A DNA stretch of 64,000 nt from Profundicola sp048268105 (GCA_048268105.1 JBLWWH010000003.1:1-64000); one strand, 5' to 3'; shown: positions 33,276 through 43,412, counted from the first letter of the stretch. Numbers and translations: made by a program. Notes: generated from the letters alone by a model not told the origin.

Positions 33276-35021
33276 TTACTGAAATACAAAATGAGTATTA
33301 TTGTTTGACCCTGGATTGGTATTTACTTGAGGATTATTCATGGGTTGACCATAACTATTGTAAAACCTAACGTAACCTTTAGGGTAAAACACTCCTCCAG
33401 AAACTCCTGGTTGCATTACTCTTATAAGATTAGCATTTGGATACATGGGATTAATTGGTGTATTTGGTCTAAAGTTAATTCCATTTCCATTATTGGTAAT
33501 AGAAGGCACATAATCATCAGGTATATAAATTGAAACGGAAACACCTTGATTATTTGTAACCACTTTGCCTTGAAACATATCATTGCGCATGGTGCGCATA
33601 GATGTCCGCCATTGATTGTTGGTAAGAGAAGACCCAACTGTAGTATTTGGTGGTAGAGCCGTAATAGCATGTCCAAAACTTACAATAGCATATGCCCACC
33701 ATTCTGGCGAATGAATGGCATCATTCCACATGGTACTTAACCCTTCTGAATAATCACCAGATGCATAGGCTATTTGTCCGGCACTTGGAATCCCATTCAT
33801 ATAAAACCAATTCGCAGACAATTTATAGAAATTAATATTATCAATAAAATTTTGTAATCCATCAGGTCTAATGATATATTCAATACCTACATTTTCACTA
33901 TATCTAATTGCCGTATAATACTTCACAACACCATTTAATTTATGAGGTGTTAAAGTATACTCACTCACATTAAATTGTTCTGATGTAAAAGCTTGGACAG
34001 AATTAATATTTAATAATTGATTGTTTTTATATTTTGCAATTAAATAAAACTCTATTGGATTACCATTCATTGGGTTTGCCAGGTTTTCAATTATATGCAA
34101 TGTTTTAACTTGTTCTAAATTTATCTCATTATTAAAATAACTTTGGATATATTCATCTTCAAAACTCCAATTCCCAATCCCAAAAGCAGCATCCATTTCT
34201 TGGGTAATTTGATTAAGGGCATCAACATCATCTTGGTTTCCCGTGCCACCGTCACCAATAACAAATCCTGTATGACCAACTGATGAGCCATCACTTCCAT
34301 TGGGACCACTATAAGTTCCGCCAGGAGAGCCAGGACCTGGGGGTGTATGTCCAACTGGAGGAGAAGAAGGTCCGCTAGGAGGAGGAGTACCACTACTATC
34401 GCTGCCTCCACCTCCGCCAGTACAATCCAATGAAATGAGCTCCACAATTCTGATAGGATGAGTACAGCCACCCGGCGCATGCGTTTCATGGCATTCACAA
34501 GGCTCTGTGTCGACAACACGGAATTCTATTAAACAAGGATTCTCATAGCCTGGATTATCTTTGGAAGTAATTTCAACTTGATCATTGTTTAAAGGATATA
34601 AAAAAGCATTAGTTGTTGTATCAATGATTTCACCATTCATAATTTGCTGTAATTCATCGTCCGCTAAATTATATTCAATTAAACTCGTTGTGATGTTTTG
34701 TCCATCATCGTTGATTAAAATATTCATGTTAGATGGTTGACCATTTTCTATTACAGGGAAAGTATAAGAATTCATCGTTCCATCGGTAACAAATAACACT
34801 TCGTTCATGCTAACAAAAAAACTTTCATCTTGATTCTTTCCATATAGATTTTGATTTAAATCAGATATTTTCTCGAATATAGGAGAAAGTTGACGAATAT
34901 CTTCAATGGATAAGTGTTTACTGCTAATTTGTTTTAAATTGTCTGGCTTTTGACCTTTATCAACATAATCATCAGATTCAAGACAGGCGTTAAGTGTGAA
35001 CAATATACTAATAAATGTCAA
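33276..35021 (-). CDS. Lipoprotein with toxin-like C-terminus; reading frame interrupted at a G/C run
   Basis: The open frame from TTG 35021 gives 581 residues, but the natural start appears to be ATG 35059. With one extra C in the run of seven (G at 35030-35036 on +), ATG 35059 reads MKRLFTNFPPLFLLTFISIL and continues FTLNAC, a perfect lipoprotein signal. As given, the frame from that ATG stops after 13 codons. Regions by position in the open frame: N-terminal domain (about 25-200) with a Cys cluster near 173-200 (CECHETHAPGGC), Pro/Gly/Ser linker (about 201-262), a middle domain, and a C-terminal tip (about 541-581) with GYVRFYNSYGQPM and THFVF, like the tips of polymorphic toxins. Followed after 3 bases by an immunity-like gene. 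Phase variation, a pseudogene and a sequencing error are all possible. Confidence 0.6.
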   Translation of the reverse strand: MTFISILFTLNACLESDDYVDKGQKPDNLKQISSKHLSIEDIRQLSPIFEKISDLNQNLYGKNQDESFFVSMNEVLFVTDGTMNSYTFPVIENGQPSNMNILINDDGQNITTSLIEYNLADDELQQIMNGEIIDTTTNAFLYPLNNDQVEITSKDNPGYENPCLIEFRVVDTEPCECHETHAPGGCTHPIRIVELISLDCTGGGGGSDSSGTPPPSGPSSPPVGHTPPGPGSPGGTYSGPNGSDGSSVGHTGFVIGDGGTGNQDDVDALNQITQEMDAAFGIGNWSFEDEYIQSYFNNEINLEQVKTLHIIENLANPMNGNPIEFYLIAKYKNNQLLNINSVQAFTSEQFNVSEYTLTPHKLNGVVKYYTAIRYSENVGIEYIIRPDGLQNFIDNINFYKLSANWFYMNGIPSAGQIAYASGDYSEGLSTMWNDAIHSPEWWAYAIVSFGHAITALPPNTTVGSSLTNNQWRTSMRTMRNDMFQGKVVTNNQGVSVSIYIPDDYVPSITNNGNGINFRPNTPINPMYPNANLIRVMQPGVSGGVFYPKGYVRFYNSYGQPMNNPQVNTNPGSNNNTHFVFQ

Positions 35022-35029
35022 TAAAAATA

Positions 35030-35036
35030 GGGGGGG
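35030..35036. repeat. Run of seven G in the signal-peptide codons of a lipoprotein gene
   Basis: On the minus strand these are seven C between AACTT and TATTTT. Eight would join ATG 35059 in frame to the 581-residue ORF; seven give a stop 13 codons in. Runs of one base of this kind change length by slipped-strand mispairing. Confidence 0.75.
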
Positions 35037-35159
35037 AAGTTGGTAAATAGTCTTTTCATTTCTTTGAAGTTATGATTTATATCATAAAAATAGGGAGGAT
35101 TTAAATTAAAAAAAAATGTTTTCCATGAAATTATAGTTTAATTAAAACACCATCATCCT

Positions 35160-36440
35160 TTAAATAACCTCCAACACTTTTTCCAACGCCATTCCTCTTG
35201 AGCCCTTGATTAAGATACGATCTGTTTCTATCTTATGTTGCTTCATATGTTCCATAAATACATCTCTGCTTGAGAATTGATGAATATTGGGATGAACTAA
35301 TTTCACTTGTTGAAATTCATGACCAATTAAAATAATAGTATCAAACTTTAATTCTGTTGCCAATTTTGCGATTTGATGATGTTCCTGGGCAGAGATGTCC
35401 CCCAACTCAAACATATCACCTAATAAAACCGCCTTAGAACCGTCTAAAGTAGCAAAGTTACGCAAAGCAGCTTCCATAGAAGTTGGGTTGGCATTGTATG
35501 CATCTAATAAGATTTTTCGTCCATCTTTTTCAATTTCCTGTGAGCGATTCAAATTAGGATGATAAGATGTCAATGCTTTCTGAATTTCAATAGCCGAAAC
35601 ACCAAAATGCAAAGCTATACTGGCGGCAGCAGCAATATTGGGTTCGTTATAATTCCCGCTTAAATGAGTTTGTAAGGAGGAGTCTTTATATTGAATGGCT
35701 GCCAAACCGTTTTCAGAAATTCTATTAAAATTGTAAGTAGCATTTTGTTCAAAACCAAACCTAATGGTTTTTAAATCTGTAGATTTTTCTAGTTGAATCG
35801 GATCATCCACATTTATAAACGCAGTGCCATTGGTTTTTCCTAAAAATTGATACAACTCAGATTTAGCCTTGATCACTCCTTCCTTACTTCCAAAGCCTTC
35901 TATGTGTGCTTTTCCAAAATTGGTGATATAGCCAAAATCAGGTTGAGCAATTTCGCACAAATCAGCAATTTCCCCCATATGATTAGCACCCATTTCTATG
36001 ACTGCGATCTCATGGGAAGCATCTATGGATAATATAGTAAGAGGAACACCAATATGATTGTTTAAGTTTCCTTGGGTGTAGGCTACTTTATACTTAGGTT
36101 CTAAACAAGTAGCAATTAGCTCCTTGGTGGTGGTTTTTCCATTGCTGCCCGTTAATCCAATAAAGGGAATGTCTAATTGTAAACGATGATATTGTGCTAA
36201 GTTTTGTAAAAAATTCAATCCATCCTCAACCAAATAAATATTTTCTTCTGGTTTAGCAAATTCTGCTTCATCAACTATAGCTGCCATGGCGTCTCCTTTT
36301 AAAGCTTGACTAGCGTATTCATTACCATTAAAGTTATCACCTTTTAAAGCGATAAATACATTCCCTTTTTCAACTTTTCTAGTATCGGTGCACACACCTG
36401 TTGACTTAAGAAATAGTGGATAAAATTCTTTTACATTCAT
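35160..36440 (-). CDS. murF: UDP-N-acetylmuramoyl-tripeptide--D-alanyl-D-alanine ligase
   Basis: 426 residues from the ATG ending at 36440 (MNVKEFYPLF); the in-frame ATG at 36464 adds eight residues not typical of the family. Mur ligase architecture: N-terminal UDP-binding part with DTRKVEKGNVFIALKG, central ATPase with P-loop GLTGSNGKTTTKE, conserved IEMGANHMGEI, and C-terminal domain with DAYNANPTSMEAAL. It adds D-Ala-D-Ala to the peptidoglycan precursor in the cytoplasm. It lies downstream of gldJ on the same strand, but the gldJ terminator at 36467-36498 falls between them, so transcription is probably separate. Confidence 0.94.
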   Translation of the reverse strand: MNVKEFYPLFLKSTGVCTDTRKVEKGNVFIALKGDNFNGNEYASQALKGDAMAAIVDEAEFAKPEENIYLVEDGLNFLQNLAQYHRLQLDIPFIGLTGSNGKTTTKELIATCLEPKYKVAYTQGNLNNHIGVPLTILSIDASHEIAVIEMGANHMGEIADLCEIAQPDFGYITNFGKAHIEGFGSKEGVIKAKSELYQFLGKTNGTAFINVDDPIQLEKSTDLKTIRFGFEQNATYNFNRISENGLAAIQYKDSSLQTHLSGNYNEPNIAAAASIALHFGVSAIEIQKALTSYHPNLNRSQEIEKDGRKILLDAYNANPTSMEAALRNFATLDGSKAVLLGDMFELGDISAQEHHQIAKLATELKFDTIILIGHEFQQVKLVHPNIHQFSSRDVFMEHMKQHKIETDRILIKGSRGMALEKVLEVI

Positions 36441-36466
36441 GATATAAAGATAAAATAAAAGCATAA

Positions 36467-36498
36467 AAAAAGAGAGCGATTAAGCTCTCTTTTTTTAT
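36467..36498 (-). terminator. Intrinsic terminator of gldJ
   Basis: AGAGAGC (36471-36477) pairs with GCTCTCT (36484-36490), extended by A and T runs on both sides. On the minus strand seven T follow the stem, 18 bases past the gldJ stop. Confidence 0.82.
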
Positions 36499-36515
36499 AT
36501 ATAAATGTTGTTGGA

Positions 36516-38150
36516 TTATTTAACGCCTCTCTTGCTGCGCTTTCCTCCCATTTCTTCGCTTCCTGTATAGTCTTGTGCTACACGGAATCCTACCCATGCA
36601 GCTGCAGAACCTTCGTTAAGGTATCTTCTCTGACCTGGATCTAACCAATAGATGTCATCTTTCCAAGAACCACCTTTAACAACTCTAAGCGACTTGCTTA
36701 TATCAGTGAATCTTTGGTTTCCATCTTTCTCCATGATAACTCTACCATCATCAGCAACTACGAAGTTTCTTACAGGCGAATTATACATGGCATCGTTGGT
36801 TGCATCTGGATCGATATCCTCACCAGCGAGCTCTAGAGAAGATCTGTAGTCACCATCACGGTAATCTCTAGCATCTTCGATAACTTCTTTTTTGTAATGT
36901 CCTGGTAAACCTCTTGCCAATAACTGACCATTGTCTAAAGTGTCATATTGAACTTCACCTTCTTGGTAAGTTTCGTAACCTCCATCTGGATTTTCAATTC
37001 TTCTTGTATAGATATTACCACGGAAGTAGTTGAAGTCATTTGCTTCGTCGTCAATGATTGGACGATATACATCCGCAGTCCACTCAGCAACGTTACCTAG
37101 CATACCGTGTAATCCAAATGGATTTGCTTTAAATTTCTTAACATCATTGGTAATGGCAGAACCATCATTACCCCAACCTCCAATACCGGAGTAGTCACCA
37201 CGACCTTGTTTGAAGTTTTCGATGAAGTCACCACGTTTTCTACCGCGCTCCTCTCTTAATGAGTATCCAGCAATGTTTTTACCTTTATATTCGTTATAAA
37301 CGCGATCAGCAGGTAAAGCTAAAGCTGCATATTCCCATTCAGCTTCTGTTGGAAGTCTAAATTGAGAAACCAAGTTTGAATTCATGGTTGCACGATAGTT
37401 AATTCTTGAGTTAGGAGTTTTTACTTTCACTTCTTTCAAGATTCTAGCCGTATCGATTACATTATCCCCCTCAAATACTTGATCAGGACTTTGTTGGAAT
37501 TTATCTGTGTTAAAGTGATTAGAACCTAAGTTAACCTCTTCATTTAAGTATAAATCCTTGTCGATATATCCTTTCTCCATCATCGCTTTTTCGTTAGCTC
37601 TGTCTGTTAACCACTCACAGTATCTTTCTGCCTGTAGCCAAGAAACACCAACAACTGGATAATAGTCGAAAGAAGGATTTCTTAAATATTCATTAACAAA
37701 TAATTCGTTGCGAGATAATTTATTACCCCAAACCAATGTATCAGGTAGAATACCTTGATTAATTAATTTGTTATTTGGGTCGCTTGATGGGAATACATAA
37801 GCCATCCATGCCATATACTCACGATACTCGTAGTTTGTAACCTCTGCATCTCCTAAATAAAAAGAACGAACTTGCATACGTCTCGGCGTATTGTTCCAAT
37901 CGCGCATCACATCGGTTTTAACTTGACCCATGGTATAAGAACCACCTTCAATATAAACCATTCCGACCCACGCTTTCTCTTTGTTCTTTTTCCCGGTAAA
38001 CATCCAACCTTTTTGGTCATTAGGTTTCCATCCAGAACGACTGGTAAAATTCTTAGTCCCACCACCTTTGCTGCCTCCGCCGCCTCCACAGCTTAGGAAT
38101 ACAAGAGATGTCATCAGGGTAAGAACTAAAATGAACTTACTTTTATTCAT
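36516..38150 (-). CDS. gldJ: Gliding motility/T9SS lipoprotein GldJ
   Basis: 544 residues. Lipoprotein signal ending LVFLSC (Cys 21) followed by a Gly-rich stretch. The rest is a formylglycine-generating-enzyme-like (FGE-sulfatase) domain in which insertions split the fold: MVYIEGGSYTMGQ, RSFYLGDAEVTNYEYREY, RLPTEAEWEYAA, GLHGMLGNVAEWT, VVKGGSWKD, RRYLNEGSAAAWVGFRVA. GldJ and its relative GldK belong to the T9SS/gliding machinery; GldJ in Flavobacterium is needed for stable GldK. I prefer GldJ because of the neighbouring porU-porV and the insertion pattern. Lies divergent from porU with 148 bases between starts. Confidence 0.88.
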   Translation of the reverse strand: MNKSKFILVLTLMTSLVFLSCGGGGGSKGGGTKNFTSRSGWKPNDQKGWMFTGKKNKEKAWVGMVYIEGGSYTMGQVKTDVMRDWNNTPRRMQVRSFYLGDAEVTNYEYREYMAWMAYVFPSSDPNNKLINQGILPDTLVWGNKLSRNELFVNEYLRNPSFDYYPVVGVSWLQAERYCEWLTDRANEKAMMEKGYIDKDLYLNEEVNLGSNHFNTDKFQQSPDQVFEGDNVIDTARILKEVKVKTPNSRINYRATMNSNLVSQFRLPTEAEWEYAALALPADRVYNEYKGKNIAGYSLREERGRKRGDFIENFKQGRGDYSGIGGWGNDGSAITNDVKKFKANPFGLHGMLGNVAEWTADVYRPIIDDEANDFNYFRGNIYTRRIENPDGGYETYQEGEVQYDTLDNGQLLARGLPGHYKKEVIEDARDYRDGDYRSSLELAGEDIDPDATNDAMYNSPVRNFVVADDGRVIMEKDGNQRFTDISKSLRVVKGGSWKDDIYWLDPGQRRYLNEGSAAAWVGFRVAQDYTGSEEMGGKRSKRGVK

Positions 38151-38298
38151 TTGATTTATTTGTTTTCAACTTTTATATATCTTGCAAAGAAAAAAATTTA
38201 CAACGAATATTGCAATTTTACTTTGCTCTTTCATAACGATTACTTAAATTTTTTATTGTAATCGAAATAAAAATTTCTATTAAACGTTTAGATTTGAA

Positions 38299-41200
38299 AT
38301 GAAATACTATTTATATATCCTCCTCTTCTTTTCGCTGAATTCACTCGCTGCACAGAGCTTTCAATTAACTTGGAAAGCCAAGTCAGAAATAAATTCGTTT
38401 GGCGAAAATACGGTTTTTGTTCCAAGTATCCAATCAACTGGAAATTATTTAGATTCAAAAAATATAGCCCACTTTTATTATCAGGAAGTAGCAAGTGGTC
38501 TCGATAATTTTGAAATCCAAAATATTCAGTCCAAAGAAATATCAAGAAAAGAATTGGGAGATGTGCAGTTTATCGACCTTCCCAAAGAGCCAGGATTTTG
38601 GATTAAAACCATGAAAGGTGCCAAAGCTATTCATAAAGCTTTAGATATTACAGGACTTTATCGTGACGAAAATAGAGCCTATCAGATTACAAGTTTTGAA
38701 GTAGTTAATATAAACCGTACTATTACTACCAACTCTACTACGAACCGTACGCCACCGCCTGCCGTTTTAAATGCTAACAATGGAAGGTTCTATAAAATCA
38801 GCGTTGATACCACGGGTATATATAAAATAGATAAGGCTTTTTTAAGGCAAAATGGAATACCAACAGATTTTAACCCCAGTAAATTTAAAATTTATGGTAA
38901 TGGAGGAATGATGCTTCCAGAGAATCCAGGGGATTTTAGATACAATGGACTCCAAGAGAATGCGATTTATGCCGAAGGTTTAGAAGATGGTAGCTTCGAC
39001 GAGTCAGATTATTTCTTGTTTTATGCACAGGGACCTAATGGAATCGATAGGTTTTCTAATTCAATTTACCCAAGACATTCTAAGCACTTGTATGAGGATA
39101 AAGCATATTACTTTATTAATTTCGAAAGTCCAGGAAATGGTAAAAGAGTTCGGCTTGAAAATATTCAAGAAAACGCAGTTGCTAGCAAAGGAGATTTCGA
39201 TCAAGTATTATTTTACGAAAAAGATAATATCAATATATATAATGTAGGTCGACAATGGTTTGGACAAAATTTAGCGAGTGAAAATAATTTTAATATCAAC
39301 TTTAACCATACAGGAAATATGGTGGGGACTGGCCGAATAGAATACCGCTATGTTGGGGTTAACGCAGGAAATACCAGTGTAGATGTAAATCTAAATGGAG
39401 CGACTGTTGGAACAACTAGTTTTGCTGGTGGAGCCAATGCGCTTTTTGAGGTGAGAATGGGAAATAATGAATTCACAGGTAACCTTCCGTTTAATTTAAA
39501 TTTAAACTTAAATAATTCCTCTAATCCAGCAGCAAATGTTTACCTAGATTATATAAGATTGAGTTTTAAACAAAGTTTGACATTTAATAATGAGCAATTA
39601 GGTTTTAGATGGTTAGAAGACTTGAATGAAAATACGGTTTACGATTTTAATTTAATTGGTTCACCTCAAATGGTTTGGGATGTTTCGGATAAAGTAAACG
39701 CTAAAATGCTAGTTTCAGAAGGAGGTACTTATAAGTTTAGAACAACAAGCTCCAATTATAAAAATGAGTTTATTGCTTTTAATAAAGAACAAGCTTTTAT
39801 GCCACAATTCGTTCAACAGATAGATAATCAAGCCATCAGCACGATTTCAAATGTAGATTATGTTATTGTTACCTATCCTGAATATAAAGCTGAGGCCGAA
39901 AGATTAGCAAACGCACATCAATTGTATAGCGGAGTAAACACTGCCGTAGTTACTACCGAGCAGGTTTATAATGAATTTGGTTCGGGGTCGCAGGATATTA
40001 GTGCGATTAGAGATTTCTTTAAAATGCTATACGAACATGGGAATCTTAAATATGCTTTACTTTTTGGGGATGGATCTTATGATTTTAAAGAGAGAATTCC
40101 GAATAATACCAATATGGTTCCGACTTATCAATCAGAGGCGAGTAGAGGACTGGGGACAACCTATGTTTCTGATGATTTTTATGGAATGTTAGACGATACC
40201 GATGTAGGTTTACATCCGCTTCAAATCGATATTGCTATTGGGAGATTACCCGCAGCCACACGTGCTGAAGCCAAAGTGTTGGTCGATAAGACTTTGAGTT
40301 ATTTTAGTCCAGATAGCAATTTAGGAAGTCCTTTCGGTGATTGGCGATCTAAAATTATGTTTGTGGTCGATGATGATAACCCTGGCCCAAACAACGCTTT
40401 CCATCATACAGTTGATGAAGATGCTGCCCAGTTTTTAGAACAAAATGAGCCAGCTTATACTTTAAGGAAATTATACATAGATGCTTTTTTACAAGAAGGT
40501 AGCTCAGGTGGATTACGTTATCCAGCAGTTACCGATGCTATTGTAAACGGAATCGAAACCGGGACTCTTTTGGTAAACTACTTCGGTCATGGTGGTGTAA
40601 ATGGTTGGGCACAGGAAAGGGTATTTACACCAAATGAAATTAGAGAACTCACCAACTTTCAGCAGCAATATAGTCGTTTGCCTGTTTTTGTTACGGTTAC
40701 TTGTGATTTTACAGTTTGGGATATTCCACAAATTGATTCTGGTGGAGAAATGTTGATTAAAAACCCAAACGGTGGTTCGGTAGCTATGCTGACAACCAGT
40801 AGAGAAATTGCGGTTGTCTATGGATTGGGTATTAATGACAAAATTATTCGGAGATTATTTCAAGAAGATGGCGATAAATTCTTGCCAATCGGAGAAGCCT
40901 TGCGTTTAGCCAAGCTTGATTATAATCTAGGAGATGAAGGTTTGAGTATTAATTTAATTGGTGATCCACTCATCTCACTTGCTCGTCCGCCAAGAGAAAT
41001 CACGATTGATAAAATTAATGGAGAGCCTGCAGATGCGTTTACAGGAACTCTGCGCGCCTTAGATTTTGTAAGTTTTGAAGGAAAAGTTTTAAACACCAGC
41101 AATTCTGGGGTGGATGCTAACTTTAATGGAGAAATCACTGGAACTTTATTCGATAAGGCAGTAGAGAGAACAACTTTAAACAACGATGGAAATATCGATG

Positions 41201-42135
41201 TATTAGAATTCACCGAACAAGTAGATGCCATATATAGAGGTAGCACTTCTGTGGAAAACGGTAACTATAAACTAGAATTCTATGTGCCAAAAGACATTAA
41301 TTTCGATGTAGGTGAAGGAAAGATTTCATTGTATGCGCATAATAACGAAGTAGACGGCATTACGTATAAGAATGATATCTTGGTAGGAGACATTAACCCA
41401 GATGGAGTAAATGATGACGAAGGGCCGGTGGTTGGTTTATATATGAACAACTTAAACTTCGCCAACGGTGGAATTACAGATAGAAGCCCCTATTTATTGG
41501 CATGTGTTGTGGATAGTACAGGAATTAATGCAACAGGAGCCGGAATCGGACATGATATAACTTATTTACTAGATGGAAAGATTAGTACTACCACCGTGTT
41601 GAACGAATATTTTGAGGGAGGAGATGCTTCCCCTTGTATCAATCCAAATGTTAGAGATTTCCAAAAAGGACGTGTATTATATAAATTGAGTGATTTAGAA
41701 TTAGGCGAGCATACCGTTACTTTTAGAGTTTGGGATATTAACAATAATTCCACAACCGAAACGTTAGATTTTATAGTTATGGACAACGGCGACCAACAAT
41801 TGCATATGAATCGATTGATGAATTGGCCGAATCCATTTACAAATCATACATATTTCCATTTTGAGCATAATTGCCCAGAAGCCCTAGAAGTTCAAGTTCA
41901 AATATTCAGTATTGCGGGCAAATTAGTGAAAACGATTCGCCAACAAGTATCATCGGCGCCGTTTAGAGAAGGATATAGAACCGATAAGTTCGGAATCCCT
42001 TGGGATGGTTTAGACGATTTTGGCAATAAAATCGGAAAAGGCGTCTATATATATAAGACAATTATAAAAGGAGTCAACCCCGAAAGTTGTAAAGGCACAG
42101 CTTCCGAAACAGAGAAGCTTGTAATATTAAAATAA
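38299..42135 (+). CDS. porU: T9SS C-terminal signal peptidase/sortase PorU
   Basis: 1278 residues. Signal peptide (to about 19, LAAQS), an N-terminal prodomain-like region, then a gingipain-type C25 peptidase domain (about 510-880). The catalytic His is H764 in NYFGHGGVNGW and the catalytic Cys is C802 in VTCDFTVWD. A beta-sandwich and a C-terminal domain follow (PNPFTNHTYFHFEH... FGNKIGKGVYIYK), which resembles its own sorting-type domain. PorU sits in the outer membrane attachment complex, removes the CTD of cargo and attaches it to A-LPS or releases it. It forms an operon with porV, 23-50 bases downstream. Confidence 0.95.
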   Translation: MKYYLYILLFFSLNSLAAQSFQLTWKAKSEINSFGENTVFVPSIQSTGNYLDSKNIAHFYYQEVASGLDNFEIQNIQSKEISRKELGDVQFIDLPKEPGFWIKTMKGAKAIHKALDITGLYRDENRAYQITSFEVVNINRTITTNSTTNRTPPPAVLNANNGRFYKISVDTTGIYKIDKAFLRQNGIPTDFNPSKFKIYGNGGMMLPENPGDFRYNGLQENAIYAEGLEDGSFDESDYFLFYAQGPNGIDRFSNSIYPRHSKHLYEDKAYYFINFESPGNGKRVRLENIQENAVASKGDFDQVLFYEKDNINIYNVGRQWFGQNLASENNFNINFNHTGNMVGTGRIEYRYVGVNAGNTSVDVNLNGATVGTTSFAGGANALFEVRMGNNEFTGNLPFNLNLNLNNSSNPAANVYLDYIRLSFKQSLTFNNEQLGFRWLEDLNENTVYDFNLIGSPQMVWDVSDKVNAKMLVSEGGTYKFRTTSSNYKNEFIAFNKEQAFMPQFVQQIDNQAISTISNVDYVIVTYPEYKAEAERLANAHQLYSGVNTAVVTTEQVYNEFGSGSQDISAIRDFFKMLYEHGNLKYALLFGDGSYDFKERIPNNTNMVPTYQSEASRGLGTTYVSDDFYGMLDDTDVGLHPLQIDIAIGRLPAATRAEAKVLVDKTLSYFSPDSNLGSPFGDWRSKIMFVVDDDNPGPNNAFHHTVDEDAAQFLEQNEPAYTLRKLYIDAFLQEGSSGGLRYPAVTDAIVNGIETGTLLVNYFGHGGVNGWAQERVFTPNEIRELTNFQQQYSRLPVFVTVTCDFTVWDIPQIDSGGEMLIKNPNGGSVAMLTTSREIAVVYGLGINDKIIRRLFQEDGDKFLPIGEALRLAKLDYNLGDEGLSINLIGDPLISLARPPREITIDKINGEPADAFTGTLRALDFVSFEGKVLNTSNSGVDANFNGEITGTLFDKAVERTTLNNDGNIDVLEFTEQVDAIYRGSTSVENGNYKLEFYVPKDINFDVGEGKISLYAHNNEVDGITYKNDILVGDINPDGVNDDEGPVVGLYMNNLNFANGGITDRSPYLLACVVDSTGINATGAGIGHDITYLLDGKISTTTVLNEYFEGGDASPCINPNVRDFQKGRVLYKLSDLELGEHTVTFRVWDINNNSTTETLDFIVMDNGDQQLHMNRLMNWPNPFTNHTYFHFEHNCPEALEVQVQIFSIAGKLVKTIRQQVSSAPFREGYRTDKFGIPWDGLDDFGNKIGKGVYIYKTIIKGVNPESCKGTASETEKLVILK

Positions 42136-42185
42136 ATCTTAATTTTGAATCTTTAAAAATGAAAATACATTATATTCCGAAACCT

Positions 42186-43361
42186 ATGAAAAATAAATTA
42201 AGCTTGATCCTGTTGGTTGTATTAACAGGATGTATTTGGGCTCAAGAAGCCAACAGACCGGTTCTAACAGGTGCACCTTTTTTAAGAATTTCTCCAGATG
42301 CCCGTGCGGGTGGTTTAGGTGATATGGGAGCTGCAACTTCTCCAGATGCCTTTTCACAATATTGGAACCCTGCAAAATATGTTTTCGCCAAAAACTATTC
42401 AGGAGTTGGTATTTCATATACACCTTATTTAAATGAAATTACAGACGATGTATTCTTGTTAAACGGTACTTTCTACACTTATTTAGGTGAAGAAGAAAGA
42501 AGTACAGTAGCAGCAAGTATTTATTACTTCAACTTAGGACAGGTGGATTTAACAGAGTTGGTTGGAGGTGAAATCACTAGCTTGGGTCAGGCAAAACCAA
42601 ACGAGTTTTCAATTGACGTTTCTTATGGTTTGAAACTAAGTGACTATTATGGTATGGCGGTTGCCGCAAGATATATTCGCTCAGATTTATTTAACAATGA
42701 CCAAGACGCATTGACCAAAGCGGGAAGCTCTTTCGCGGTGGACGTAGCAGGTTATTTCCAAACGGAGAGAATGAACTTCAATAGCTTCGACGGTAGAATT
42801 AGAGGTGGTTTCAACATCAGTAATATTGGACCAAAAATTAGCTATACAGACGATCAAGAAACTGGGTCTTTTTTGCCAACGAATATGCGTTTGGGAGGGG
42901 CGTTTGATTTCTTATTAGATGATTACAACAAAGTAACAGCAGGAGTAGAGGTGAACAAATTATTGGTTCCTACGCCAAGTGTTCCTGTAGACGTTAACAA
43001 CGATGGAAATGTTGATTATTGGGAGATTCCAAACGATGGAGTTGTATCTGGGATTTTTAACTCATTTAGCGATGCTCCAGGCGGCTTCTCAGAAGAATTA
43101 AAAGAGTTTACTTGGGCTGTTTCAGCTGAATATGTTTACAACAATGCATTCGCATTCAGAACAGGTTATTTCCACGAAAGCATGGAAAAAGGAGCTAGAC
43201 AATACGCTACTTTAGGTGCTGGAATGAGATTTAACGCATTCGGATTAGATTTCTCTTATTTGATTCCGACTAACAACGTAAACAACGCTTTAGAAAACAC
43301 ATTAAGATTTGGATTAACATGGGATTTCGGTGGCGAAACTTACAATAGTTACGATTACTAA
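42186..43361 (+). CDS. porV: T9SS outer membrane shuttle protein PorV (LptO)
   Basis: 391 residues from ATG 42186, which gives the signal peptide MKNKLSLILLVVLTGCIWAQ; the in-frame ATG at 42159 adds nine residues ahead of it. The mature protein begins with the PorV signature FLRISPDARAGGLGDMG and is a FadL-like beta-barrel, ending in LRFGLTWDF. PorV binds the CTD of cargo leaving the SprA translocon and carries it to PorU. Co-transcribed with porU and closed by a terminator at 43383. Confidence 0.95.
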   Translation: MKNKLSLILLVVLTGCIWAQEANRPVLTGAPFLRISPDARAGGLGDMGAATSPDAFSQYWNPAKYVFAKNYSGVGISYTPYLNEITDDVFLLNGTFYTYLGEEERSTVAASIYYFNLGQVDLTELVGGEITSLGQAKPNEFSIDVSYGLKLSDYYGMAVAARYIRSDLFNNDQDALTKAGSSFAVDVAGYFQTERMNFNSFDGRIRGGFNISNIGPKISYTDDQETGSFLPTNMRLGGAFDFLLDDYNKVTAGVEVNKLLVPTPSVPVDVNNDGNVDYWEIPNDGVVSGIFNSFSDAPGGFSEELKEFTWAVSAEYVYNNAFAFRTGYFHESMEKGARQYATLGAGMRFNAFGLDFSYLIPTNNVNNALENTLRFGLTWDFGGETYNSYDY

Positions 43362-43382
43362 AACTCAGTTAACATAAAATAT

Positions 43383-43412
43383 AAAAGAGGTCTATAGGGC
43401 CTCTTTTTTTTG
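43383..43412 (+). terminator. Intrinsic terminator of porU-porV
   Basis: AAAAGAGG (43383-43390) pairs with CCTCTTTT (43400-43407), followed by further T. It begins 22 bases after the porV stop. Confidence 0.85.

Noticed and set aside
34121..34519. 132-codon ORF inside the toxin-like lipoprotein gene
   Set aside because: Arises from the Pro/Gly-rich linker read in another frame; Leu/Val-rich with no signal or motif.
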